The notes under the pieces were generated by a model that did no database searches, was not told the origin of the DNA, and saw only the letters and a list, made by a program, of their open reading frames with translations. A DNA stretch of 64,000 bases, from positions 31,777-95,776 of the forward strand of contig LSRX01000428.1 in assembly GCA_001939145.1 (NCBI GenBank), read 5' to 3'. Every line of letters begins with the position of its first letter. The first letter of the stretch is position 1. The position numbers and the translations under genes are program-made. Below are positions 33,521 to 46,986 of this stretch, piece after piece. The DNA is from Symbiodinium microadriaticum. Lineage: Eukaryota; Sar; Dinophyceae; Suessiales; Symbiodiniaceae.

Positions 33521-33958
33521 GTGATCCTGGTGGAGAAAAGTGGGCTTTTGCCTGGAGCGGCCTTGGGGTTGAGGACTCGACATATGCGGGACGAACAGGG
33601 AACCCTCGCTAGCATCTGCTGTGTCACTTATGTTCAGCCAAGTTCGTCTGAACCTCTGGCTCGCAGCACTATCCGCATTGATCTACCGGTCTGGGTGCCT
33701 CGATGTTCGACACTTCTTGCAAGAGCTCCTGGGAGACAGGAAGTGTGTGAGAATCGATTGACATGCTCTCCCAAGGACCTCGACTTTGCGGGGGTCGCCC
33801 TGCGTTGCTGCACCAAGTTCCGTCGGCAGGGAGTTCCGGCGACGCCTGGGAAGGCCCCGCGCCGGGCTTCAGAAACATTCTGGCAGTTTTCACCAATTGT
33901 GGGCCAAGGAACAGGTATGGCCCGACCTGGCAAAAGTCTATCTACGATTCTCTGCTAG
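33521..33958 (+). CDS. Open frame of unknown status
   Basis: 145 codons, Cys/Arg/Pro-rich, beginning MILVEKSGLLPGAALGL. Unusually long for this window but with no recognised motif, and the opposite strand is open too. May be an exon or chance. Confidence 0.25.
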   Translation: MILVEKSGLLPGAALGLRTRHMRDEQGTLASICCVTYVQPSSSEPLARSTIRIDLPVWVPRCSTLLARAPGRQEVCENRLTCSPKDLDFAGVALRCCTKFRRQGVPATPGKAPRRASETFWQFSPIVGQGTGMARPGKSLSTILC

Positions 33959-33999
33959 ACGAACGTGAAAATCCAAGCGGCCTTGCTCTCTTGCGCCCA

Positions 34000-36660
34000 G
34001 TGTACAGCGAGCGATGGCCCAAGTGCAGTGTAGCGTAAGAGCATTTTTCGAGTCTGCAGACCTCATCACGGCTGTCTGTGCTGTTAGATGGTGTTTTCTC
34101 GCGACTTATTACTTTTCAGCAGAACGGAAAATTTCTTTTCAAGAACGAGCCAAGTCTCTGAACAGGAAAGGGCAAGCCCGTGGCAGCCTCGATTCAAAGC
34201 TTTGCATCCAAGAGCTTGCACCCATGTAGACAAGGATAGTGCTGCTAACGCTAAACTGCTAAACCGAGGCTCGTCGTTGCCCATAAAGGCAAAGCCCCAC
34301 TCGAAACGCTGAGAGGATCCTCCGCTCAAGAGCAACGCCATCTCAGTGCAAAGTTCGGTCAGATCTTTTTGAGGTTGCCCCTGGGCACAGCTCCTCCAGC
34401 TGATGGCTCAACTTCCTCAGGGCAAATCTGCGCAAGGCACACATCCCCACGACGATCAAGAATGCGGCCCGTCAGCCGCATACAAGTTCCGTTAAAAACT
34501 TTTGACATAGCCGCAACACAGAAACAGTTCAATGCACTGCAACCATCAAGCGCTTGTGCCGGCAAGCAGCCAGTCCAGCTTGCAATTCATCCAACTCAGG
34601 CCACTGACCTTGGCATCTTCTTGGAGGTTCACTGCAGCAAGCTTGAACAAGCCTAAATCCTGTTTCGGTACATTCTTGTACAGCTGGGCACCACTGAATC
34701 GCGGTGCTGTTGTTGCTGTTACCTTTCCATGCGGCCGTCGGCATGAAGGAATGCTCCCGAAGCCACCGCTCCGTACAACCCCCCCGAACTTGAAAGATCG
34801 TTGCGATACAGAGTGTGCTATCTATCGTGCAAGGACTCTCGGCGGAACAATCTAGCTGCCTTTTGAGGTTTCTGACCTGAACTCCAAGAGCTCTGCCTGT
34901 ACCACTATACTAGACCATGATCATTAAGTAACCCCGAGCTGTAGTGGGGCCCCAGTATGATCATCGAGGCACCTGCAATGTTGAAACGCAAAAAGAAAGC
35001 CACGGCGTTTCGGCCCAAGGGGCCTGGCCAGCCTGTTGCCAAAGGACCGCGAGGAGCTCGAAAGCTTCCAGGACTTCTTCGTCTGCACCTGAGTCGTTGC
35101 AAACATCACATACCCATATCTCATGTTGAGTCTCTTGTTTCCATAGATATTCCTACAATATACATCAAATGTATGTGATAGAAAGCTGCTGTGGTCGAAA
35201 TTCGTAACTAAGGTGGATGTTAATAGCTCTGCAGAGCGCAAAGGCCCAGGCCAGTTGTGTGTCCAATGCACTGCCTCGGCACAGAAGCGTTAAAAGTCGG
35301 AACCTTCTGCATCCTTACAGTGGAAGCCCCAAACACTGACCCGACATCTGTGCCACCGCCCCCCTTCTCTGCCAGCCTTAAAAGGCGGCGGATCTCTGTG
35401 GGTGGCGCTGCACCTGAAAGCCGTTCGGGCTCAGGCGTGGAATTCGACAGCGTTCATCAATTGTTTCACGACCACCGCTGTCTTCGCTTGAGTGATTGAG
35501 TGATTACCGACCAGAGACACCACGCCTTGGACAGTGAGTCCGCCCCCATCACCTTGGCACCAGGTAAAGGTCGCCAGGTTTAGCTCGAGCTCGCTGCTTG
35601 CATCGACAAAATGTGGTCAGGAAAGGAAATGTCACTTCCGGAGCACTGCAATGAGCGCGGCCCCTGGAACCTGCAGACCCAAACCTTCCCTGGAAGGTCC
35701 TCTCAAACCTTTAAGACGCCAAAATCCCAGAGTCCATTCTGCTCATGTCTCGGGCGCAGGCCGGCAGGATGCAAAGTCGGGGACTGGTACAGGTCCCTCG
35801 CGACGAAGCTCGGAGAGCCCTTGGCAGCTGAAGCTCCGAAGGAGCTCCCCCTCGACGCAAAAGGACCCAGCCCTGCAACCTGGAATTCGGGCCCAAAGTT
35901 GCAGCTCAAGGCACCTCCGCGAACGTCTGGGAGCTCGCCTTGGCAAAGCCCCTCTAAACGGGATTGTAGCATGTAGATCTGAATCCTTGCGTCCTCAAGT
36001 GCTTCCGGGACGATCCAGCTGCAGCCATGGAGCCCGCCGCAGTCGCTTGGTGCTGGGCCCTGCAGGGCTCTGCCGGGGGCTCATCCAGGGGCTCCAAGGG
36101 CTCTGCGGCGCCAACGCTGCCGGACTGCCTTGTGAGGGTCAGGGTTTGCAGATGTTTGCAGACCTCCACAGATACACTTGAAAAGAAAAAATTGGGCAAG
36201 AGTCATGGCCCGAGTTGCTACCTAACCCGGAGCTCTCTGCAACTCGGGTACGTCCCGGGCTCGCCGTGACTGGCGTCGACGGCAAAGACAGGGGTGGAAG
36301 CATGGACCTCTCCGTGCCGATTCGGCTGCACAGCTCTTACATGACCAACGGCCCGCGAATCTCCGCACGAAACCCCAAACCCGCGTAACCCTAAATCCTA
36401 ATCCCCAAAACCCTAAAACCCAAAGCCCTGAGTGCTGAAACAAAGCCGACCCCCCCTCCATAAAAGCCCCTCCCTGCGAGGCGTCGGCAGGGAGCGCTCC
36501 GAGGGTCCCGAGGCCGTGGTGGAAGGCTCCGAGCTCTCTGCCAAAGGCCTGGGAAGCTGAGGGCTTTAGGGCTCAGTGAGTTGGCTTTTAGGGGTTTTGG
36601 GCTTAGTGAGGCTTCGGGTTGATTTGTTTTTGCTGATCGGCTCTTGCTGCCGGCCGGGTG
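34000..36660. other. No supported gene; telomere-like tract near 36360-36430
   Basis: Overlapping open frames up to 215 codons (35534-36181, Arg/Ser/Pro-rich) lack family likeness and splice logic. 36365-36425 is a run of degenerate CCCTAAA-type units, mirrored by TTTAGGG-type units at 36555-36610. Confidence 0.45.
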
Positions 36661-36959
36661 CTGTGCCCTACTGTGGTTTACAGTTTATCGTTGTGGGTTT
36701 CGGCCCCAGGAGATAAGGGGTCCGGCGTCGGAAAGATTTAGGTTTGGGGTTTGGCTTGCAGGAGCTTGGGAGATATCTTGATGTTCTCGGGCATAAAGTT
36801 GCAATCTCTCGTACATTCTCTCTACGCATATATGTATTGATTGGTATACACATGTTGTAAATGTATTGGTGTACGCACTGAAATTTTTTTGAACCACATT
36901 TAAACCACAGAAAGCATATACTCTTACATACTTGAACATACAATCAACCAATATACATA

Positions 36960-37057
36960 TACATATTATATATATATATATACACATACATATACACATA
37001 CATACACACACACGCACACATACATACATACATACATACATACATACATACATACAT

Positions 37058-37096
<39 letters not shown>

Positions 37097-37155
37097 TGTA
37101 CCTACATAAACCTACATATACATACATATACCTACATATACATACACATACATCA
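36960..37155. repeat. (TA)n, (CATA)n and (GACA)n compound microsatellite
   Basis: (TA)n at about 36968-36982, CACACA/CATA, (CATA)n at about 37018-37060, (GACA)n to about 37095, then further CATA units. Frames across it are Tyr/Ile/His or Cys/Val runs. Confidence 0.95.
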
Positions 37156-37159
37156 AGAC

Positions 37160-40100
37160 TTTTCATGTCGACGGCAATCACAAAGCGGCTGGCACAAGAA
37201 ACAGCAACGCAGTTTGAGCCACGGGTCCTGTCTCTGTGTCTCAAGTTGTCTGCTTCTGCAATCTCGGCTGAGGCTTGCTTGGTATCGGGCGGCAACGCGA
37301 AGGATTCCATGTCGAAAGAGTTGGTCGCCAGCTCGTCTCCCACTGCCCTCAGCAACCGTCTTGTGTAACTATGCTCCTGATGACCCGCCGCTCACACGCT
37401 CAGAGCCCAGCGTTTCAGCGTCGATTGTTTCCTCAGTTGAAACACGGGTCTTCACTCACAGCTGGCATGGCCATCAGCTGCTGCTGACCAGGCATCCAGG
37501 CTCTAGACCAGGTTGTGTTTAGCCAAGCATCGAGGAAATAGCCAACAAACCAGTTCTCCAGCGGCACTTTCTCCACTGCCCGACGTGGGAATGCCTGGTG
37601 GCTTCGTGTTAGGACGTATGCATCAACTGTTCCTGGATGCACAGCCATGCGGGACCTGCTGGTGCCCTGATTGCCATCGCAAAGTCCGGAAATCTCCATC
37701 AGCGAGCAACGCTGGGCTTGCATTCTCTATGTGAGGCTCCGGCGTGGTTGCTCTGCAATTTCTTCTCCTTCAAGCGAGGGAGTAGGGGCTGTGCGATGCG
37801 AGGCAACAGAGCACAACGTCGCAACACCGAAGCTCCTCCTGGAATTTGCCTTCCATCGAAGTGCATTGGTGATCATGCAGAAACCTCGAAACTCTGAAGC
37901 TGCGCCGGTATGTGCTGATGCGCTCCGTGCCTTTTAAGCAAGAGCTGAAAAGCCAAGAGACTGCATGGTTTTCAAGAGGCTCCAATCAGCTGGAAGTGCA
38001 GGGGCTGCTAAGGCCTTGTTCTCCTGTCGTATGCCCAAGGACAGAAGTAGCAAATTCGATGACATGGACCGTCACTGCAGGAACCTTGCGAGGAGGAAGA
38101 CCGAGGCGCACCTCACCAAGGCAATGGAGGCTGGGTTTAGGGATACGGTTTGCCATGGTTTCCCATTCTCGCGAGCAAGTTCGGCACCTGGAACTTCGGC
38201 GGTTGCAGCCACATGGCTTCTTTCGCCTCCATGGCCTCTTACCCAAAGAAGGGCTCCAATCTTAAAGGCTCCAGGGTTTAGCATTGGGGTTTGTTTAGGG
38301 CAGTATGGTCCAAGTCACAAGCAGAGCCTCTTCGTCTTCCTGGAGGTCCTCCCTCCCCAGGCGCAGAGCCTTCGGACGGGACCGTTCTCAGATGTAAAAG
38401 GCTTTCATGTCGGTACAGCGATGCCGCACTGCGTCGATAGTCATACAAATCACAATAATGATAATGTTGCTCATCATGATGATACCAATGAAAAATTGGT
38501 GGGACCGAGAACCGTGCCACTGGATGCCCAAGCAGCGTGGTCGGGTCCTGGCTGTGCGCCGGCCAGCCATGCTCAGCACCTCGCCTCTCCTAAACAAAAA
38601 AAATACCTCAAGCCTAAGCGGTAGGAATTTAAGTGTTCACCTGACTCTGATTATGACCCGGAGTGAAGCGTCCTGAGAATCGGCAGCACGTGCGAACGAC
38701 GGCAACTCCCCTCGCAGGACATCCGCCAAAACGCCTCCGGCAACTTTTTCAGCCAACGTCTATGCTCTAGAGTTTCAAAGCCTACACCCTAAAGCCCTAG
38801 CACTGTTAAACGAGAGAGGCCGCAAAGGCTTCTGACGGACGACATGGCTTTGAGGTTCTGGATGGCAGTTCCCGGGGCAGCCCCTGTTGCAGTTCACAAG
38901 CTTAGAACCTATTGATCCTCTTTTCACCGCTCCGGCAAGCAGCGTTTCACCCCTTTAGGCGACCCAAAGCCCTTGCACCCGAAGATTTCTCAGGTATCTT
39001 CTGGCCTTTGGCTGCACGATTGCGTGGGGTCTGGACGGCCTGCAGAGAAGCTCGAACTGGTGCTGTCTTTCACGGCTGGGCCTTCTCTACTTCTGAGATC
39101 ATGGCCCCGTCTGACTGGCTTTTGCTTCTGTGTCTCCGTGCGTTGATTGCCCCTTGTCACCGCGGAAGCGTGTGCCCGAGTCTCTCCCTGCGTCAGACTA
39201 TGCCTCAGCTTCTTGCTCTGTCTGTCCGTTTCCGACTGTCCGTCTGATTCTTGCTTGCTTGCTTGCCGGGCGTTTGGGCAAAGGCCCTCAGACCCCTCAC
39301 CCTGCGCTCACGCGCTATGCCTGAGTCCACGTCTGTTTATGTCGGTGTGAGACTGCTTGTCTCTCTCTCTCTCTCTCTGCCTCTGTTGATCGAATGGATG
39401 AACGGCACGTGTTCTGGGTTGATTCCTACATTCTACATCGTAGTATCTGTCGACGTTCCGACATTTTGGGTCCACACCCTTCTCCAAAGCTCTGCTGATC
39501 CTTACGTTGTCTTGATCTACAAGTCTTAACCCATAAACCTGCCAAGCCAAATCCAAAGCCCCTAAAAGCAACCCCAACCTTGATCCATGCGCAACTACTC
39601 AAACTAGCAACCCTGATCCATGCGCAACTACTCAAACTAGCAAACCGAAGTCACAGAGCCCTAGCACGGTAAACCGGAAGTCCTGAACCATAGAACCTCA
39701 AACAACTACGGCTGCAAATTATGAAAGCCAAAGTTCATGCCCGAAGGCCCAGACTGCTGACATTTTTCGCGTGGGGCCTAAACCATAATAATAACAGTAT
39801 TAACAATAACAGTAATTATGATAATGCTCATGTAATCGCAATCGTGATAGCAATCGGAGAGCCGAGTAAGGCCAGAAGGACCGGCCTTATTCTCTGACTC
39901 CTCGGAAGCACGAAGGCTCGTGGCGATCCTGCCGCAGGCTTCAGGGTCAAATCTCAATTTCCTTCGTAGTGTCATTCAAATCTCTATCATTGCTGTTACT
40001 GATGTGGCTACTAGTGAGCTAGCGTTATCTTTCTGTCAACATGGCCGGTCGGCACATGAGACTTTCTCACATTGATCCGCCAAGAAATGATGCGGAACTA

Positions 40101-41550
40101 TGACGACTAGTTGATGTTGCCTACTCTGCAGATAAGGCACAGCACGCTGACCATGTTGCAGGCTTGCTGCCGTGCACCACAAATCTCCATGAATACTGGC
40201 ATGTTTAAGTATGCCCCCAGTGGACGGGCTGTCACTTAAAGCTTAGCAGCACTTGTCAGTCGCGACTGATCCCACTTGTCCCAGAGCTGATCTGATAGTG
40301 GTCCTGCTGATCTCCAGCATCGGAGCCCCAATGGCCTGTTCATGTCGGCCGAAAGCCGCTTACTGGGCCACAGCTCTCCCGAAATCATTGCAACAGAGGA
40401 GTCATGGCCTTGTCGAAGTCCACTGTGTCCGCTGCTCGTCGCCCACGGCTGTGGCCTTGCCGCGCCCTTGCTGCACCTATGGCTTCATGGTTTCAAAGCC
40501 AAGGTTGTTGGTATTCCCCTCGAGCCAGACTCACTGCTACAACTGCAAGGTGTCAGTCCTCATTGTGTGAACAGGATGCAGGGAATGTCGCTGTGATACC
40601 AAACCGACACATGCTGTCTCGGACAGTCAAGAGAGGACGCAACAAGGCCCCAAGCCACCGAAGAAACACCAAACCTCTAGTAAGCATCGTTTGACAGCGG
40701 TGTAGTGTGGGTGTGTGCGTATTGCTGTTTGTCATAGGATGCCATGCTGTGTCCAAGAATTTCACATCGACTTGAATTTCAACATTGCATGTCATGTCAT
40801 TCGGTTTCCTGTCCTGTCAATGATCGGACAACTGAAACTTTCACGCCAATGCATCAGGGGCCCTTAAACTCTGCTTCGACCCGAACCGCTCTGTCTGCCA
40901 ATCTTCTCCCAAGCCTCCGAAGCCCTAAACGCTAAATCCCAAGTCCTAAACTTCTGAAGCCTCAACACCCCAAACCCGAAAACCCCTAAACCGAACCCCA
41001 ACGCCCCAAACCTTCTGAAGCCCCAAAAGCCCGAGGAGGGCGCCTTCCTCCTCCTGGTGCGAGGGCCCCGAGGCTTCGCTGCTCGATTCGAACCTCTGAG
41101 GCTGCTTTTGGAAACATGGGGCCATAGGGCATTGAATCCTTTTGAAGACTATACTATAATATCATTACAGTATATTATATTCTAGGGTCTAGCGGTGAAT
41201 TATGTACGTCACACACTTGGCCCGGCGTGGATCCAATCTAAAACATGAAACTGCAAACAGAGACGAGGCCGTTTAGAAGACATGGAGAACGATCATTCCC
41301 GGTAAAGCTAGCAGGGTGCACAAACCCAGAAGTCAAACAAAAAACCAAAGGCTTCACAACCCAGGAACCTGCGTCCCGGAATCCCTGAAGCCCTAGGCCC
41401 TAAACCGAGCTCGGCCAGGAGAGGGTTTCCAGCCTCCGGTGCGCAAGGTTCTCCGATGCCTCCGCGTACTGTAAGGGTTGCTCTTGTTCTTCATTTTATT
41501 CTTCTAGTGTTTGGCTTGTTGCTACTTGAAGAACTACAAGTTTTACCGCG
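37160..41550. other. No supported gene; several telomere-like strings
   Basis: Only overlapping short frames. Degenerate CCCTAAA-type strings at about 38765-38800, 40920-41030 (about 110 bp, the densest) and 41385-41405; a (CT)n at 39361-39380; a direct repeat of about 30 bp (TGATCCATGCGCAACTACTCAAACTAGCAA) at 39581 and 39612. Confidence 0.45.
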
Positions 41551-42039
41551 ATTGGTATCTTATGCTTAAGTTACTATCACGGCATCTAGCTTTGCTTGAC
41601 CTGCTGTAAACCTTTGCTTGAGCTGCTGTAAACCCTGGCAAGCAACAGCAGGGAAACGAGAGAAAGTCGTCTGGCAGACGCAATGCAAACTCGGGGAAAA
41701 CTCAAGGTGGCTCTGGGCGATGCACTCGACATGGAAGGCTGGGTGTGATGGGATTGAGTGGCATAGGTTTGTTGTCAGCATGTGCAGATTCCAACCAACC
41801 AGAACCTGGATAAGTGCTGGACATAGCAGTACACAGTTGATGAACAAGGATTGGGAAACAGAGGGGTGGTCAGGTGCAGTCAAAACGACTGCAGTGCTAT
41901 CCTAGTGGCAGAAGACGTGCGATTACATGCAAGAACGAAGCTCTCAAGACTTGGATGCTTGGAAGCCGTTATCTGCACTTGCCCTTCAAAAGGTTGCGCA
42001 GTTGAAGTATATTGGCCATTCAAGCTGGCAACACAAGCA

Positions 42040-42265
42040 CAAACACACACATGTATAGATAGATAGAACCATCGATAGATAGGTAGATAGGTCGATAGAT
42101 AGCTGGATAGACATGCATGCATGTGGGTATGTATGTGTGTATGCATGTATGTATTTTCCATACTCGGACAGAGAGACACATACATCACGTATGTATATGT
42201 ATATATGTACAAAAAAATAAGTAAATAAATAAATAAATAAATATATGTATATATATATATAATCA
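42040..42265. repeat. (GATA)n, (TGTATG)n and (AAAT)n compound microsatellite
   Basis: GATA-rich 42055-42110, TGTATG-rich 42120-42205, AAAT-rich 42218-42245 and (TA)n to 42260. No coding content. Confidence 0.9.
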
Positions 42266-43589
42266 TATGTATAGAACAGAAATATTAGATAGAACCTCGA
42301 AGTCAATGTAGTATACAGGTGCAGGCAGCCATGTAGCTATTTTTGTACAATGTGAGAATTTAGCAATGGTCTACCTACACAGACGTGTGTGCATCCGTAT
42401 CTACATGTGCAAAAGCATACATCAAGTGCACCATGCCATGGTACAGGTTGAAAGATTGATGGTCGATGTTGTTCATACTGGTCTTATCTATTCCACTACT
42501 CACTGTTCGATTGTTTTGACTACATACTACTAAGGATTCAGATGTCAGGAACTCAACTGTGCCTTGCGGCTGCGGGTGCGGGATCGACTGCGGCTCCTTT
42601 TCGCAAGGGAGGGCTTTTTAATGCCTTACAACCACGGCTCAGCCTGCTCGGTTGAGGTTTCTTCCTCCCGTAGACCTGTAAAACTCATGACACATCTTGT
42701 CAGTGAGCCACCCGTTGACAGGTCGTCGAAACAGCATGTGTCTCGTCTTCAACTGTGATCATCTTTAAGCAGTTATGATAACAAGCACAGGTCTGTGAAG
42801 CTGGCCCGAATACTGTAACAGTAGATATCTAAGCACAGCTCTGCAGCCTGCTCGCACATATCTTTGCCGTGACTGACTGAGTCATGTGATCATTTGCAAC
42901 GCAGCTCCTGCTGCCACTTCTGCTCCTGGACCGTGCGCAATCCGCTCGGGAAACAAAGCCAGGGCTTGGAAACTTGGGAAGGCGCGATCCCTGCCTGCTT
43001 CGTCTGCGGTGCCTGTGCCTTGGAGTCTCCTCCTCCATTTGCATCATCTCTTGTTCCTTCGGCATTCAGGTAACAACAATCGCGTCAGACAGAACTCAAA
43101 GCGGTCATTGCAAACCCTGCTCCTGTACCGCGAGCACGGGCGTCGGTGGCTCCTCCCGCTTCCACTTTGAAAAGAGCATGTGGCTTCATGGCAGGCTGCT
43201 AGTCGATGTCAAGACACAACACATCACAACACCTTGTGCGAACTTCCCAGACTGTCACGAGCAAAGTTAAAGCAAAGTGAGTCCTCGTGCTCAATTTGCT
43301 GCACGATGGCCTCGAGAGGTGAAGGGTCTCTGTAAATGTATACCGGGGAATTTGCGAGCGAATGGCCTCATCCACTTGTGCACTTCCGACTGGAATAAAG
43401 GGCCTGGTCGCAGCGAGTGCAGACTGGGTTCCATACTTCCGTCTTCAACAACTGAGCATTGATTCGAAAAGCTCCAAGTCGCGGGCTGCGCCAACGGGGG
43501 CGGTGGCGGCTGTGGCAACTCCAGCGGCTGGAGGAAGGGCACCTCTTCCCGCGATGATTCTCGACTCCGCTGTTGGGCCTCTCCGACAG

Positions 43590-43765
43590 TCTACGACTCA
43601 AGGCGCTAGCAATACAACAGCTAAAGAACTCAGGAAGAGGCAGGAGGCACTTCGCGTGCAACTGGAGGTGGCGGAGGCAGGCGACGAGTTTCCAGGAATG
43701 GGCGATTTTCCTTGGCCACGACGGCTGGGGAAAGGAACAGTTCTACCGGCAGTACTAACTACTCA
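43590..43765 (+). CDS. Coding-looking helical fragment
   Basis: Frame containing TTAKELRKRQEALRVQLEVA followed by EAGDEFPGMGDFPWPRRLG; Lys/Glu/Gln-rich and likely a short coiled coil. No family recognised; borders unknown. Confidence 0.3.
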
Positions 43766-44929
43766 TACTCCTACTCCTAGTGCAAGTGCTGGTGCTGCCA
43801 CTACTGCGACTAGGACTTTCGACTAGGAGTACGATAGCGACTGCTACTGCTACTGCTTCTACAACACTACATTCATTGTTTAATCGTCGCAAACACGTCC
43901 AGTTGCCAGGCTAGATAGAATGCTGAAGCTTTCTGTGGGCATGAAGATGCATAAAGCCCAATATATTCAAGCATCTGTCCCATGTGGCATACTGGTGGTG
44001 CCTCACAGCTGACAGAAGGAAGCCAAGTGCCGTGGGAAAAGACGCAGATGCTGCATGCACAGTAGGCAGCGGTATGCTGCAGCTTGCCTCCGCTGCCTTT
44101 CTGCACCGCTGGAAGCTTCACTTGCGTCGGCGGCAGCTGCTCCCACAAAAGCCCCTGCATGCATTGAAATGCTGGCATGGCTGCTGTCGTGGCTGGGCCA
44201 GACCTGGTCGTCCACTATGTCGAGAAGTGCTTCGACAGAGGATTGTCCTGGGCTCCACCGGTTGTGTCTTCTGTAGCAGGAACGGCGCGAGCTAAGATGC
44301 TGCCCCCACCTAAGGCTCTCGCTGCTGCCGTTGCTGCAGCGCCACGGTGCATTAGGCGGTCCATGTCCCACCTCGGGTTGCAGTTAGAAGCCAGGACAGG
44401 CCAAACCACAGCATAAACAGAATTCTTGGAGGCTGGGAGGCAAGGGTGCTTGATGATTATCACTAGGGACATGCCATACAAGATCTTGAGGAAAATTCAC
44501 TCCACCGACCACAGACCTCTGAACCTCGGGCTAAAATGGGAACGAAGTCGAAGGCCAATACTCTGCACGAAGACTGGAAGGAGAACAGCAAACGTCGCTC
44601 GCACTTGTTGGCTTGTCGTTCTTCATACCCGTTCGCGAAGCTGCGAAGTTACTGAGTTCACTGCTTGTCAATGTGCGCGGCCACTCATGATCATGATGAT
44701 CCGGATGACGATGCTCATGATGATGATTGTTGCTACTCTGTCTCGCAAGCTGCTGAGCTAGTGGCTTGAGGAACTGCGGGATCTGCCATAGGCGGAATCT
44801 TTCGACTGTTGAGAGATTCCAGAACAGCTGTTCTACGTTCCACTTCTGGACTGCATCCAAGTAGCCACCACTCCTTGGTTCCACAGTCTGGAAAACGGGT
44901 GTGCCGGATGCGAAGAGTGAAACAACCAA

Positions 44930-45057
44930 GATGCCAACTCTATTCAGTCTACTACCATCTGTTTGCTAAGATTCCGGAGATCCAATCCGAGCCATCTGGT
45001 GATGAGCGCAAGCGAACTCGTGCAGCCACGGCAGGTGCTGTAGGAGGTGCAGCCTGA
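44930..45057 (+). CDS. Possible C-terminal exon
   Basis: Frame LYSVYYHLFAKIPEIQSEP then SGDERKRTRAATAGAVGGAA and stop at 45057. Reads like a protein end with a basic patch. Unrecognised. Confidence 0.3.
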
Positions 45058-46054
45058 CCAAAGTGCTCAGGGGCTATCGGTCAACCCTAATCCGAAACTC
45101 TACAGGGTTTGCCGGTTTACCTGCGTTTGCGGATGAGGCATGCATGCCTGAAGAGTCTGTGCATGAAACCAGGAAAGTGAAGTCTCAACTGCTTCGTGCC
45201 TGGCGTCCTTGTCGTGGAGTGAACTGGGCCCAACGAACATCACGGGAATCCTGTCATGACTTGTATCAGGCAATATACAGTACACAGCAACATGGTATCT
45301 GTATGTATCTACTCTACCAGTTGACAAATGGTGGAGGATAGGGTTCACAGGGCTTTGCCGAAGCCTCGGATTCGCCGGACTGTCGCCGAGGAAGGCGCTT
45401 CAGCTCTTGAACGGCACCTCGCGTTCTGTAGAATAGAACAAACTATGGAATAGGGATAGGATCAACAGTGTAGTCTAGTTTAGGGTTTTGGGTGCTGGGG
45501 TGGGACATAGCGTCTGCACGAACACGCCACCACGGAACAAGACCAAGTGGAAAACGCAAGCACCGCCTGTCTTGTGCAAGCAAGGCACTTAGGTCCACAG
45601 CCACGGCTGTCTGAGATAGGTGTGCGAGGCCTTGATTTTGAATCAGTTGTGCACACAGGTTGGAATCTTCATGGTGCTATCTGTATGATGTGCGTGTGTA
45701 CAGGAGTGCCTTGTACGGGTCAAAGACTTTCCATGTTGCTCCAGAACTTTAGCATCGAAGGACAGGCCGTGACATATCACTTCCAAGGGTCTGCCGCCAG
45801 CAAAACAATTTTGTGAGGTGCGTCATTTATAAGTCTGCTACTTGAATATCCGGATGTTGCCCTAGCCCCGTTGTGTACACTATGACTGTTAAACCTGTCC
45901 GTATGCCCTCCAACAAGATCGACCAGTGGGCTGCAAAGCCTTGTGAAGACTGGCACGTTGCTCATTGCACTCGCCGGTTGTTCCAACACTAACTGCCGAG
46001 TGAAAGGGGTCTGTTGTACATGTGCCAATGTGTGCAGTCTGATTTCCTTGCTTC

Positions 46055-46111
46055 CTCGCACTCTGAGCCGAATGCGCGCCGCCAACATCTCGGCCTCCTC
46101 AAGCGTAAGAC
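46055..46111 (-). CDS. Small coding-looking exon
   Basis: After acceptor CCACAG, two bases then LTLEEAEMLAARIRLRVR, ending before GAAGCA (possible GA donor). Amphipathic helix. Other coding-looking minus-strand pieces nearby are about 46370-46176 (VAQRWTPSRELLLKLCKLQA) and 46700-46540 (LSRKLKLVPSSGTDVSSLGV). They could be the 3' end of the second sirtuin gene or a separate gene; I could not join them. Confidence 0.35.
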
Positions 46112-46986
46112 CTGTGGCTGTGGGGTCAGGGAATCGAGCACCGAAACATGTGAAGAGTTACTTGCAGCATGAGACTTATTTCGGAACTCTGCACTCGAGC
46201 TCTTTGCTCAAAAGCACCGCATGGAAGCAAAGGAAGCTGCGACCGATGCTTTTAGTCCGGTTGTAGCTCTTCCCAGCTTGAAGTTTGCAAAGCTTGAGTA
46301 GGAGCTCGCGACTTGGGGTCCAACGCTGTGCCACCGGGATCGCACCATCTTTGGGAGTCCCGGTCTGCAAGACTTCTTGTACCTGGCACAGTGGTTCTCA
46401 TGCTGCGGTTCTTGCGCGAGGGGCAAGGAGCCTTCTTCCGATGGCGATGTCAGGAGACGCGTGCGGACGGCTTTTTGCGTGGATCGAGCGTCCGGACAGA
46501 AGATTGGAAGCATCAGGCCGCAGGCCTAGGTGCTTGAAAATCTTTCCACAGAATTCGCCTTGGGCAACGCCAAGCGAGGAAACATCCGTGCCAGAAGATG
46601 GAACAAGTTTGAGCTTTCTGCTCAAAAGCTCGATGCTAGTCTTGAAGCTTGAGCGCTTCAGTCCGACAGCTTTCTGATGAGAGATAGCACAGCATGTAAG
46701 AATAAGCATGACAGAGCAGAACCAAATAAAAATCTAGGCGTGCACCTATGCACCAGCAAGTTCGCCGGAGCTTTGTCGGCATGGTAATATCGCCCTCTGC
46801 ACCAGCTTCGCTTCCTTGGTGGGCACATTATTTGGAGCAAGTCTGACCGAATCACCTGTGACTTCTTTGCAAGCAAGTAGCCAGCAGTCCCATGACCTTC
46901 CACAGTTTGGCTGCGCTGGGCAGCAGTCAAACATACTCCGACCATCATGCCGTGCTACGAAGTTGAGGATCTGGTGAGGCTCTGAC

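Noticed and set aside
35534..36181. 215-codon + strand frame
   Set aside because: Ser/Arg/Pro-rich with the minus strand equally open; no motif or splice logic.
41085..41105. GATTCGAACC, which resembles the T-arm of a minus-strand tRNA
   Set aside because: The flanking bases do not pair as T-arm or acceptor stem and no D-arm or anticodon arm is present.
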